A stretch of 64,000 nucleotides of DNA from Chryseobacterium gleum. Its GTDB lineage: Bacteria > Bacteroidota > Bacteroidia > Flavobacteriales > Weeksellaceae. The notes under the pieces were generated by a model. The model ran no database searches. It worked only from the letters and a program-made list of their open reading frames with translations, and was not told the DNA's origin. The stretch spans positions 1,860,001 to 1,924,000 of the forward strand of contig NZ_LR134289.1 in assembly GCF_900636535.1 (NCBI RefSeq), in the 5' to 3' direction. Position 1 is the first letter of the stretch, and every line of letters starts with the position of its first letter. Position numbers and translations under genes: made by a program. Positions 52,648-59,611 of the stretch are shown piece by piece.

Positions 52648-53601
52648 CTATCTGAATTTTTCTGTTGGGTAATTGATTACAGGAAGAACTTCTGTAAGAC
52701 GCTCTCTTCTTTTTTCAAACTGTAGAGGCAATTGCAGATCTTCTCCTAAAAATGCAGCTTCCTCATCTACATCGAATCCTGGACCTGAAGTGGCAATTTC
52801 AAACAATACACCGCCCGGCTCTTTAAAATAGACAGAGGTAAAATATTTTCTGTCTTTCACTTCGGTATGTTCCAGTCCGTATGCATTTAATCTCTTTACC
52901 ATTTCAAGCTGAGATGCCGCATCCGGAGTAGCAAAAGCCACATGGTGAACGGTTCCTCTTCCTGCCAATCCTTTCAAGGCATTAGGCGTAGAAAGCAGAT
53001 CTACATATTTTCCCGGCAGATTTTCTGTTCCCAGTCTCAGTCTGTCAGGACTTTCTTTGATTACTTTATGGTCCATCTGTGTCGTAAGCAGAGCAGCTGT
53101 TCTTTCATAGGCGTCATGCCAGATTTCTACATGATGGATTCCCTTGATTGCATAATCTTTAGGAATATAACCATTGTAATATCCTTTTCTTTCGTCCTTA
53201 TCATTAAAAACCAATTCCAGTCCCAGCCCGTCAAAATCTTCAAGATAAATAAAAACTTCATCTGAAAATCTTTGCTGTGGCTGCTTAAAAGGAATATTAA
53301 ACTGCTCCAGACGGTTCATCCAATAATCCAGAGCATCTATGGAAACGGAAAAAGCTGTGGTATTAAGCATGCCTTTACCATGCCTTCCATTGATCAGATC
53401 TTTACCATACGGAAAAGTGGTCATAATTGTTCCCGGTGTGCCGTATTCGTCACCAAAATAAAAATGATAGACATCCGAGTAATCGAAATTGACTGTTTTT
53501 TTAACTAAACGAAGTCCTAAAACTCCGGTATAAAAATCTATATTTTCCTGTGCATTACCGGTAATTGCCGTAACGTGATGCAGTCCTGTGATAAGGTTCA
53601 T
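52648..53601 (-). CDS. Ring-cleaving dioxygenase, VOC family (MhqO/MhqA-like), copy A
   Basis: 317 residues. Two glyoxalase/VOC modules: ITGLHHVTAITGNAQENIDFYTGVLGLRLVKKTVNFDYSDVYHFYFGDEYGTPGTIMTTFPYG (metal His in LHHVTAI) and KGIHHVEIWHDAYERTAALL, then TVHHVAFATPDAASQLEM, YFTSVYFKEPGGVLFEIATSGPGFDVDEE (metal Glu). It resembles Bacillus MhqO/MhqA proteins induced by hydroquinones. It is a paralogue of the gene at 54105 and is co-oriented with the hydrolase 5 bp downstream. Confidence 0.9.
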   Translation of the reverse strand: MNLITGLHHVTAITGNAQENIDFYTGVLGLRLVKKTVNFDYSDVYHFYFGDEYGTPGTIMTTFPYGKDLINGRHGKGMLNTTAFSVSIDALDYWMNRLEQFNIPFKQPQQRFSDEVFIYLEDFDGLGLELVFNDKDERKGYYNGYIPKDYAIKGIHHVEIWHDAYERTAALLTTQMDHKVIKESPDRLRLGTENLPGKYVDLLSTPNALKGLAGRGTVHHVAFATPDAASQLEMVKRLNAYGLEHTEVKDRKYFTSVYFKEPGGVLFEIATSGPGFDVDEEAAFLGEDLQLPLQFEKRRERLTEVLPVINYPTEKFR

Positions 53602-53748
53602 AGTGATAAAATTGTTAATTGGTTATTATGATGGGATTCGAGATTCGGGGGTTGGGTTAATAAGATCGAAACGCTCAAACCCTCTTACCCTCTCACTCTC
53701 AAACTCGAATTTATAAACTCGTATCCCGAAACCCGACTCTCAAACTCA
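53602..53748. repeat. CT-rich tract between dioxygenase and GNAT genes
   Basis: Units like CTCAAACCCTCTTACCCTCTCACTCTCAAACTC (53671-53706, shown in part) and a second TCTCAAACTC. The same kind of tract occurs at 34087-34120, 37660-37728 and 50084-50118, and as its GA-rich complement at 29462-29543, 58290-58322 and 59173-59260. Confidence 0.6.
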
Positions 53749-54045
53749 TTAGAGCTCTTCCTTCAGCCAGACATCATTATATTCTTCCGGATGGCGTTTG
53801 AACTGAGCGTGAACATACGGACACAACGGCATAATCTTCAAATCATTTTCTCTAGCATAAGATACCAGTCTCTCCAGTAAAATTTTGGCAAAGCCTTTTC
53901 CTTCATATTCCGGATTCACTTCCGTATGGTAAACAGTCAGTTTTTTTCCAATGACTGAAATATCCATTTTACCTGCTTTATGTTCGTCTGAGAAAAGCTG
54001 AATTTCTCCTTTTCTTCCTTCTAACACGATTTCTGTTCTTTCCAT
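53749..54045 (-). CDS. Small GNAT-like N-acetyltransferase (YjdJ type)
   Basis: 98 residues. ISVIGKKLTVYHTEVNPEYEGKGFAKILLERLVSYARENDLKIMPLCPYVHAQFKRHPEEYNDVW is the compact GNAT-like domain with the acetyl-CoA loop (EYEGKGFAKIL) and the CPYV motif of this subfamily. The family's substrate is unknown. It lies 59 bp downstream of a VOC dioxygenase gene and is probably in its operon. Confidence 0.88.
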   Translation of the reverse strand: MERTEIVLEGRKGEIQLFSDEHKAGKMDISVIGKKLTVYHTEVNPEYEGKGFAKILLERLVSYARENDLKIMPLCPYVHAQFKRHPEEYNDVWLKEEL

Positions 54046-54104
54046 TTTGTTTATTTTTAATTCTTAATTCAAAATTAGCATCTTTATCAGAGCCTGCCGA
54101 TGAT

Positions 54105-55037
54105 CTATGATAATTTCGGAAGCACTCCTTCTATTTTCTCGCGTATTCCCTCGTATTGTACAGGAAGTTTCAGATTGGTTCCCAGTTCATTCAAAGGTTC
54201 ATCCACTGTGAATCCCGGATTATCAGTAGCGATTTCAAATAAAACACCGCCCGGTTCACGGAAATACAGTGAATAGAAATAATCCCTGTTGATTTTCGGA
54301 GTGATGCTCAATCCTGCAGATAAAGCTTTTTCGCGGTATTCCATCAGAACATTATCATCTTTTACTCTGAATGCAATATGGTGATTGGTTCCTGCAGCAT
54401 TTCTTCCCGCAGGAATGCTATCGTTTTCAATAATATCTACCAGATTAGCGGTATCAATGGCATCGGTTGCAAATCTGTATCTTTCCCCCTCCTGTTTTTT
54501 CAGATCATATCCTAAAATATCGGTCAGAACTTTGATTGTAGGATCTGCTTTTTTTAGGGTTAAAGTAACATTATGAAATCCTTTCAATGCATTTTCGTTC
54601 TTAATATCATCAGTTGTCCATACTTTTCTGTTGTCATCACCTGAAGGTTCTATAAACTGTAACTGAAGTCCGTCCGGATCCGTAAAAGAGATCATCTTTT
54701 CACCAAATATTTCGCCTTCTTCTACATTGACATTAAAATCCTGCAAACGGCTTTTCCAGAATTCAAGACTTCCTTTCGGCACAGAATAACCGATGTGGGT
54801 AGCCATTCCGCTTCCGTTGGTTCCTTTACCAATTCCTTCCCATGGAAAAAAAGTAAGGATGGTTCCCGGAGTTCCGTTTTCATTTCCGAAATAGAAATGA
54901 TAGGTTCCCGGATCATCGAAATTTACGGTTTTCTTTACCAGTCTTACGCCTAAAACTTTTGTATAAAAATCTAAATTTCTTTTCGCATTGTCTGCTATTG
55001 CTGTAATATGGTGCAGACCTAATATTCTATTGTCCAT
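54105..55037 (-). CDS. Ring-cleaving dioxygenase, VOC family (MhqO/MhqA-like), copy B
   Basis: 310 residues from the ATG at 55037. An in-frame ATG at 55085 would start inside the shared regulatory palindrome, and the family begins MDNRILGLHHITAI. VOC features are ILGLHHITAIADNAKRNLDFYTKVLGVRLVKKTVNFDDPGTYHFYFGNENGTPG, KGFHNVTLTLKK, TNHHIAFRVKD and YFYSLYFREPGGVLFEIATDNPGFTVDEP. In the second module the usual HH is HN. Likely function is quinone/catechol ring opening or related detoxification. The promoter carries the 22-bp palindrome also found before pirin. Confidence 0.9.
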   Translation of the reverse strand: MDNRILGLHHITAIADNAKRNLDFYTKVLGVRLVKKTVNFDDPGTYHFYFGNENGTPGTILTFFPWEGIGKGTNGSGMATHIGYSVPKGSLEFWKSRLQDFNVNVEEGEIFGEKMISFTDPDGLQLQFIEPSGDDNRKVWTTDDIKNENALKGFHNVTLTLKKADPTIKVLTDILGYDLKKQEGERYRFATDAIDTANLVDIIENDSIPAGRNAAGTNHHIAFRVKDDNVLMEYREKALSAGLSITPKINRDYFYSLYFREPGGVLFEIATDNPGFTVDEPLNELGTNLKLPVQYEGIREKIEGVLPKLS

Positions 55038-55054
55038 GTCTTTTAATTTTGATG

Positions 55055-55104
55055 CTAAATTACAGTGAACAGAAATCCTGTGCATTTAACTAGTTTAATA
55101 AATG
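55055..55104 (-). promoter_or_regulatory. Dioxygenase promoter with the same 22-bp palindrome
   Basis: -7-like box TAATTTAG (55062-55055), a 20-nt gap, then the 22-bp palindrome 55083-55104, identical base for base to that at 48690-48711. The gap also shares CAGG-(G/A)TTTCTG with the pirin promoter. Confidence 0.7.
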
Positions 55105-55338
55105 CAATTTCTTCTTTTCCTTCAAAATATATAAGTCCAGAATAAGATTTGCACAATTCCCAAAAATCCCTATTTATTTTATATTTTCCACAACATCAAT
55201 GGCTATATAATTTCAGTAAAATTTCGGTTAACTATCAGAAAAAACTACATAAAGCATTTTTAAACAATAAAAAATAAAATACATAACAATTTGATTTTAA
55301 ATAAATTAAACTGTTAACAATAAATTAATACCTAAATT

Positions 55339-55382
55339 GTCTACTTTTTTAGTGGACTAATAAAAATTATATTATATATTTG
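55339..55382 (+). promoter_or_regulatory. Promoter of the Met-leader/EamA/metNIQ transcript with an operator-like palindrome
   Basis: The -7 box TATATTTG is at 55375-55382. GTCTACT-N5-AGTGGAC (55339-55357), a palindrome with one mismatch, covers the -33 position. It may be a repressor site in addition to the attenuator downstream. Confidence 0.55.
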
Positions 55383-55408
55383 CAACCGTATTCATGAAAT
55401 AAAATAAA

Positions 55409-55507
55409 ATGAAGGCAGAATTAAAAAATAATGCAATGAAGAAACATACCATCAAAAAAATGATGAAGCATATCTGTATGCCTGTAAATCAGGAATACTG
55501 TGGTTGA
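55409..55507 (+). CDS. Methionine/cysteine-rich leader peptide
   Basis: 32 residues; five Met (1, 10, 18, 19, 24) and two Cys (23, 31), so 7 of 32 contain sulfur. The second half reads MMKHICMPVNQEYCG. It follows a promoter directly and is followed by a terminator hairpin and then a transporter operon that includes metNIQ. The last codons TGT GGT TGA (55499-55507) can pair with CTACCACG in the terminator (55542-55549). This is what a ribosome-controlled attenuator needs. I know of no named family for it. Confidence 0.7.
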   Translation: MKAELKNNAMKKHTIKKMMKHICMPVNQEYCG

Positions 55508-55534
55508 CCTTACTTTTATTTAGACATATTTTGT

Positions 55535-55567
55535 AAAGGCCCTACCACGTTGTAGGGCCTTTTTTAT
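55535..55567 (+). terminator. Attenuator terminator before the transporter operon
   Basis: An 11-bp perfect stem AAAGGCCCTAC / GTAGGGCCTTT around CACGTT, then TTTATT. It lies 28 bp after the leader peptide stop and 29 bp before the EamA gene. Confidence 0.8.
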
Positions 55568-55595
55568 TGAACACAACAACATTAAAAACATAAAA

Positions 55596-56594
55596 ATGAG
55601 CAATTCTAAAAACAAATGGTTGATTCCATTGGCGTTTACAAACATCTATGTGATTTGGGGAATTACGTTTTTAGCTATTTCATTTGGCTTGAAAGGTTTT
55701 CCTCCATTTATTCTTTCGGGATTAAGATTTCTGGTGGCGGGAATTCTGATGATCGGATATCTTCTTTCTAAAGGAGAAAAAGCAAATTCCATCATTAACT
55801 GGAAAAAAAATGCCATTACCGGAATTCTCATCCTTACCGGAGGAACCGGCCTTGTAGCCTGGGGAGAACAATATGTAACGGCTTCCGAGGCCGCAATTTC
55901 TATTGCAACCGGGCCGTTCTGGTTTATTGCCATCGACAGAAAAAACTGGAAGTATTATTTTTCAGATAAATTTATTCCGATCGGACTGGTCATCGGATTT
56001 GTGGGTCTGGTACTCTTTTTAAAAGGCAGCGTACATGCTAATGAAGCCCATGCAGCGGTTGATGGAAATCTTCGCATTACGGCATTTGTGGTGTTGGGAT
56101 TAAGTTCTATCGCATGGGTGCTGGGCTCTTTATATTCGAAGAAAAATCCGGCGTCACAATCAACCTTTATGAATATTGCGCAACAGCTTATAATAGCGGG
56201 ACTGGCTTCTTTTTTAATTGCTTTTTTCAGAAAAGAATGGACTGGTTTTTCGGTTTCTGCGGTTCCGTTATCTGCATGGTCCGGAGTGCTATTTTTGATC
56301 TTCTTTGGATCGATAGTCGCTTATTTGTCGTACATTTGGCTTCTGTCCGTAAAACCCGCTGCTTTGGTGAGCACCCATACCTATATCAATCCTATTGTAA
56401 CAGTGATTGCAGGCTGGATTATTGCCCACCAAAGCATCAATGGAGGTCAGCTGTATGGTTTATTTGTCATATTGCTTGGAGTACTTTTAACGAATGTGAC
56501 CAAGTATTTCAAACTTTCAAAACGGTCGAAGGTCAAAATCAGAAGAATTAGGAGATTTTTAAACAGAACAGGCAGACCTTATCAGCCTATTTAA
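55596..56594 (+). CDS. EamA/DMT-superfamily transporter
   Basis: 332 residues with ten hydrophobic spans and two EamA repeats (LAFTNIYVIWGITFLAISFGLKGFPPFILSGLRFLVAGILM and LSSIAWVLGSLYSKKNP...KPAALVSTHTYINPIVTVIAGWIIAHQSINGGQLYGLFVILLGVLL). Members export metabolites or amino acids. The position under a Met/Cys-rich attenuator and ahead of metNIQ suggests a sulfur amino acid or related compound; the direction and substrate are inferred. Confidence 0.9.
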   Translation: MSNSKNKWLIPLAFTNIYVIWGITFLAISFGLKGFPPFILSGLRFLVAGILMIGYLLSKGEKANSIINWKKNAITGILILTGGTGLVAWGEQYVTASEAAISIATGPFWFIAIDRKNWKYYFSDKFIPIGLVIGFVGLVLFLKGSVHANEAHAAVDGNLRITAFVVLGLSSIAWVLGSLYSKKNPASQSTFMNIAQQLIIAGLASFLIAFFRKEWTGFSVSAVPLSAWSGVLFLIFFGSIVAYLSYIWLLSVKPAALVSTHTYINPIVTVIAGWIIAHQSINGGQLYGLFVILLGVLLTNVTKYFKLSKRSKVKIRRIRRFLNRTGRPYQPI

Positions 56595-56612
56595 ACAGTA
56601 TATAAAATCAGA

Positions 56613-57641
56613 ATGATAGAAATCAGAAATATATCAAAAACATTTCACCAGAAAAAACAGTCTTTTAAAGCACTGGACAAGGTGAGTCTTACCATAGAGA
56701 AAGGAGATATTGTAGGAATTATAGGATTTTCAGGGGCAGGAAAAAGTACCCTGATCCGTACAGTGAATCTATTGGAAAGACCGGATGAGGGACAGATTAT
56801 TATTAACGGAAAAGATTTTACTGCACTCAACTCGAAACAGCTGGCTGAGGAGCGCAAAAAAATAGGAATGATTTTCCAGCATTTCAATCTTCTTTCTTCA
56901 AGAACTGTTTTTGATAATGTGGCACTTCCTCTGGAGCTGGATCACACCAGCAAAGATCAGATCAACAGAAAAGTTAACGAATTACTGAAGATTGTAGGAC
57001 TGGAGGATAAAGCCAACGATTATCCCAAAAGCCTATCCGGAGGACAAAAACAAAGGGTAGCTATTGCAAGGGCCCTGGCCAATGATCCTTATCTTCTTCT
57101 TTGTGACGAAGCCACCAGCGCACTGGATCCCGCTACAACACAGTCTATTCTTCAGCTTTTAAGAGACATCAATCAGAGGCTGGGAATTACGGTTCTTCTA
57201 ATTACCCACGAAATGGAAGTGATCAAATCGGTATGTAACCACGTTGCTGTGATCGACAAAGGAAAATTATTAACAAAAGGTACATTAAGCGAGATTATTT
57301 CGGACAGAGAAAACCCGATCATCCGCCAATTTATAAATTCAGACATCATGACCCTGCCACAGGAACTCATCAGCAGACTTCAGAAAGAACCGAAAGACGG
57401 TTTGTTTCCGCTGATAGAAATAGAACTTAACGAAAACGTCAGTGTTGAACAAATTCTTTCAACACTATACAACCAATATAAAATCCCTTATAAACTTTTA
57501 AAAGCTGATGTGGAATACTTCGGAGATTCCAACTTCGGTAAACTTCTGCTGCAGCTTCAGGGTGGTACGGAGGAAAACCAACAGGCGATCTATTATTTCA
57601 ATCAAAATAAAATTCAAAATACAGTAAAAGGATATGCTTAG
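56613..57641 (+). CDS. metN: Methionine ABC transporter ATPase
   Basis: 342 residues. Walker A GFSGAGKST, Q-loop IGMIFQHFNLLSSRTVFDNVALPLEL, signature LSGGQKQRVAIARAL, Walker B LLLCDEATSALDP and H-loop LLITHEMEV are all intact. The C-terminal 75 residues form the NIL regulatory domain (ISRLQKEPKDGLFPLIEIELNENVSVEQILSTLYNQYKIPYKLLKADVEYFGDSNFGKLLLQL), known to sense methionine in MetN. It overlaps metI by 8 nt. Confidence 0.95.
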   Translation: MIEIRNISKTFHQKKQSFKALDKVSLTIEKGDIVGIIGFSGAGKSTLIRTVNLLERPDEGQIIINGKDFTALNSKQLAEERKKIGMIFQHFNLLSSRTVFDNVALPLELDHTSKDQINRKVNELLKIVGLEDKANDYPKSLSGGQKQRVAIARALANDPYLLLCDEATSALDPATTQSILQLLRDINQRLGITVLLITHEMEVIKSVCNHVAVIDKGKLLTKGTLSEIISDRENPIIRQFINSDIMTLPQELISRLQKEPKDGLFPLIEIELNENVSVEQILSTLYNQYKIPYKLLKADVEYFGDSNFGKLLLQLQGGTEENQQAIYYFNQNKIQNTVKGYA

Positions 57642-58290
57642 TGACGCGGTAATTGCCCTTTTGGCAAAAGGAACCTGGGAAACGGTTTACATGACATTTT
57701 TATCCGGCTTTTTCGGTTTTGTGCTGGGACTTCCGGTAGGAATCCTGTTGTTTTTAACCAGAAAAGGCCAGCTGCTGGAAAATACTTTTTATCATAGAGG
57801 ACTTTCTATTATCGTTAATATCTTCCGTGCGATTCCTTTTATTATTCTGATCGTATGGATGATCCCTTTTACCAGAGTTTTAGCAGGAACTTCTATCGGA
57901 GTGAATGCCGCTTTGGTTCCTCTGAGTGTGGGAGCAGCACCTTTTATTGCGAGACTTGTAGAGAACAGCCTTATTGAGGTTCCTCATGGACTTATAGAGA
58001 CTGCGAGAGCATTGGGAGCTTCGCCGCTACAGATTATCAGAAAAGTTTTGCTTCCTGAAGCACTTCCTTCATTAATCAACAATGCAACCATCACTTTGAT
58101 TACCCTTGTAGGTTACTCCGCAATGGGAGGTGCTGTTGGAGCCGGAGGACTTGGCCAGGTGGGCTACCAGTATGGATATATCGGATATGATATTGTTATT
58201 ATGAATACAGTTTTGATTCTGCTGGTTCTTTTGGTTTTCATTATCCAGTTTATGGGCGACAGATTGTCAAAAAGGTTTGATCACAGGTAA
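57634..58290 (+). CDS. metI: Methionine ABC transporter permease
   Basis: 218 residues with five membrane spans. TWETVYMTFLSGFFGFVLGLPVGILL is the MetI start, IVNIFRAIPFIILIVWMIPFTR follows, and the EAA loop reads GLIETARALGASPLQIIRKVLLPEALP. SAMGGAVGAGGLGQVGYQYGY is the family C-terminal signature. It forms the membrane channel with MetN. Confidence 0.95.
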   Translation: MLSDAVIALLAKGTWETVYMTFLSGFFGFVLGLPVGILLFLTRKGQLLENTFYHRGLSIIVNIFRAIPFIILIVWMIPFTRVLAGTSIGVNAALVPLSVGAAPFIARLVENSLIEVPHGLIETARALGASPLQIIRKVLLPEALPSLINNATITLITLVGYSAMGGAVGAGGLGQVGYQYGYIGYDIVIMNTVLILLVLLVFIIQFMGDRLSKRFDHR

Positions 58291-58363
58291 TTTTGAGTGA
58301 GAGGGTTTGAGGGTTTGAAAGTAATTTCATTTATCTTTTACCCTAATTTAAATAAAAAATAGA

Positions 58364-59173
58364 ATGAAAAGAATAAAAATTTTTAGTTTAGTAGCTGCAG
58401 GGATATTACTGTTCAGTGCTTGTTCTGGAAGAAAGGACGACCCGAATTTCATCCGTGTCGGGATCACTTATGGTCCTGAACAGGAAATTGCTGAAGTGGC
58501 GAAAAAAGTAGCTAAAGATAGATACAATCTGGAGGTGGAACTTATTCCCTTCAATGATTATGTGGTTCCCAATGAAGCACTGACTAACGGAGATATTGAT
58601 GCCAATGCCTTCCAGCATATTCCTTACTTAACGGAACAATCCAAACAGAGAGGCTACAACCTTGTACCGGTAGGAAATACATTTGTATATCCGATTGTGG
58701 CTTATTCAAAAAAGATTAAAAATATCAGTGAACTGCAGGACGGCAGTACGATTGTTATTCCAAATGATCCTACCAACGGAGGACGTTCTTTGCTTCTGTT
58801 GCAGAAAAACGGATTGTTGAAATTAAAAGCAGGAGTCGGACTTCTTCCAAAAGTAACTGATATTACAGAAAATCCGAAACAGCTGAAAATTATGGAAATT
58901 GAAGGCGCACAGATTCCAAGGGTTCTGGATGACAGAGATGTTGTGGTAGGGGTAATCAATAATAATTTTGCGGCTCAGGCAGGTTTAGATCAGGAAAAAC
59001 AAGGAGTTCTTGTTGAAGATAAAGATTCACCTTATGTAAATGTGGTTGTAGCGAGACCTGATAATAAAAACAGCCAGAAAGTAAAAAACTTTGTGAAAGC
59101 CTATGAGTCTCCTGAAGTGGAAAAGAAAGCTAAGGAAATTTTCAAAGGTGGTGCTGTGAAAGGATGGGATTGA
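58364..59173 (+). CDS. metQ: Methionine-binding lipoprotein
   Basis: 269 residues. Lipobox ILLFSAC gives Cys20. NLPA/MetQ features are IRVGITYGPEQEIAEVAKKVAKDRYNLEVELIPFNDYVVPNEALTNGDIDANAFQHIPYLTEQ, VAYSKKIKNISELQDGSTIVIPNDPTNGGRSLLLLQKNGLLKLK, and DRDVVVGVINNNFAAQAGL. It delivers methionine to MetNI. It is 73 bp after metI across a GA-rich tract. Confidence 0.95.
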   Translation: MKRIKIFSLVAAGILLFSACSGRKDDPNFIRVGITYGPEQEIAEVAKKVAKDRYNLEVELIPFNDYVVPNEALTNGDIDANAFQHIPYLTEQSKQRGYNLVPVGNTFVYPIVAYSKKIKNISELQDGSTIVIPNDPTNGGRSLLLLQKNGLLKLKAGVGLLPKVTDITENPKQLKIMEIEGAQIPRVLDDRDVVVGVINNNFAAQAGLDQEKQGVLVEDKDSPYVNVVVARPDNKNSQKVKNFVKAYESPEVEKKAKEIFKGGAVKGWD

Positions 59174-59261
59174 TGAGTTGGAGGGTTTAAGTGTGGGAGA
59201 GTTTTAGAGTATTAGAGTTATGAGAGTGGATGCGGGTTGGAGAGTAAGAGGGTTTGAGTGT

Positions 59262-59330
59262 AGACTCTTTCGGAATGAACAAACTGCACGCTTTATCTAT
59301 ATGTCCATCTTGTCCATTCCGTAGGAATCC
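59262..59330 (-). repeat. Palindromic element copy 11
   Basis: GACTCTTTCGGAATGAACAA ... TTGTCCATTCCGTAGGAATCC with inner ACGCTTTATCTATATGTCC (reverse orientation), preceded by a GA-rich tract (59173-59260). Together with copy 1 this shows the GA-rich/palindrome pairing. Confidence 0.7.
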
Positions 59331-59503
59331 AGGCACTATATTAGGAGTATTGCAGGGTTCAAGGCATTGAGTGAAAATAAAAGAGTAACTTCATTTGCCC
59401 TTTACCATTTTGCAATTTCGATTTTTACCCTTTTCACTTTTATATCTGTCCTACAACTTCTTTTCAATTTTTTTCTTTATCATTAAAAATATTTCATAAT
59501 GAG

Positions 59504-59532
59504 CTGTCTGTAAATAAGCAGGCAGTTTTTTT
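59504..59532 (+). terminator. Hairpin terminator before the GH3 gene
   Basis: CTGTCTG / CAGGCAG (one G-T wobble) around TAAATAAG, followed by TTTTTTTATT. It is in the 438-bp gap between metQ and the GH3 gene, which otherwise holds the GA-rich tract and palindromic copy 11. Confidence 0.65.
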
Positions 59533-59557
59533 ATTCATTATTTTTTATTTTCTCAAT

Positions 59558-59587
59558 TTGAGATAATAAAAATTTTCTTTACTTTTG
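59558..59587 (+). promoter_or_regulatory. Promoter of the GH3 beta-glucosidase gene
   Basis: TTG (59558-59560), 19-nt spacer, TACTTTTG (59580-59587), 24 bp before the chosen ATG. It also rules out the earlier in-frame ATG at 59585, which would lie inside the -7 box. Confidence 0.75.
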
Positions 59588-59611
59588 TTTTTAATCAAAC
59601 TGAAAGGCATT

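Noticed and set aside
54385..54576. Short plus-strand ORF within the VOC dioxygenase gene
   Set aside because: Shadow frame of a strongly supported gene; no promoter and no family match.
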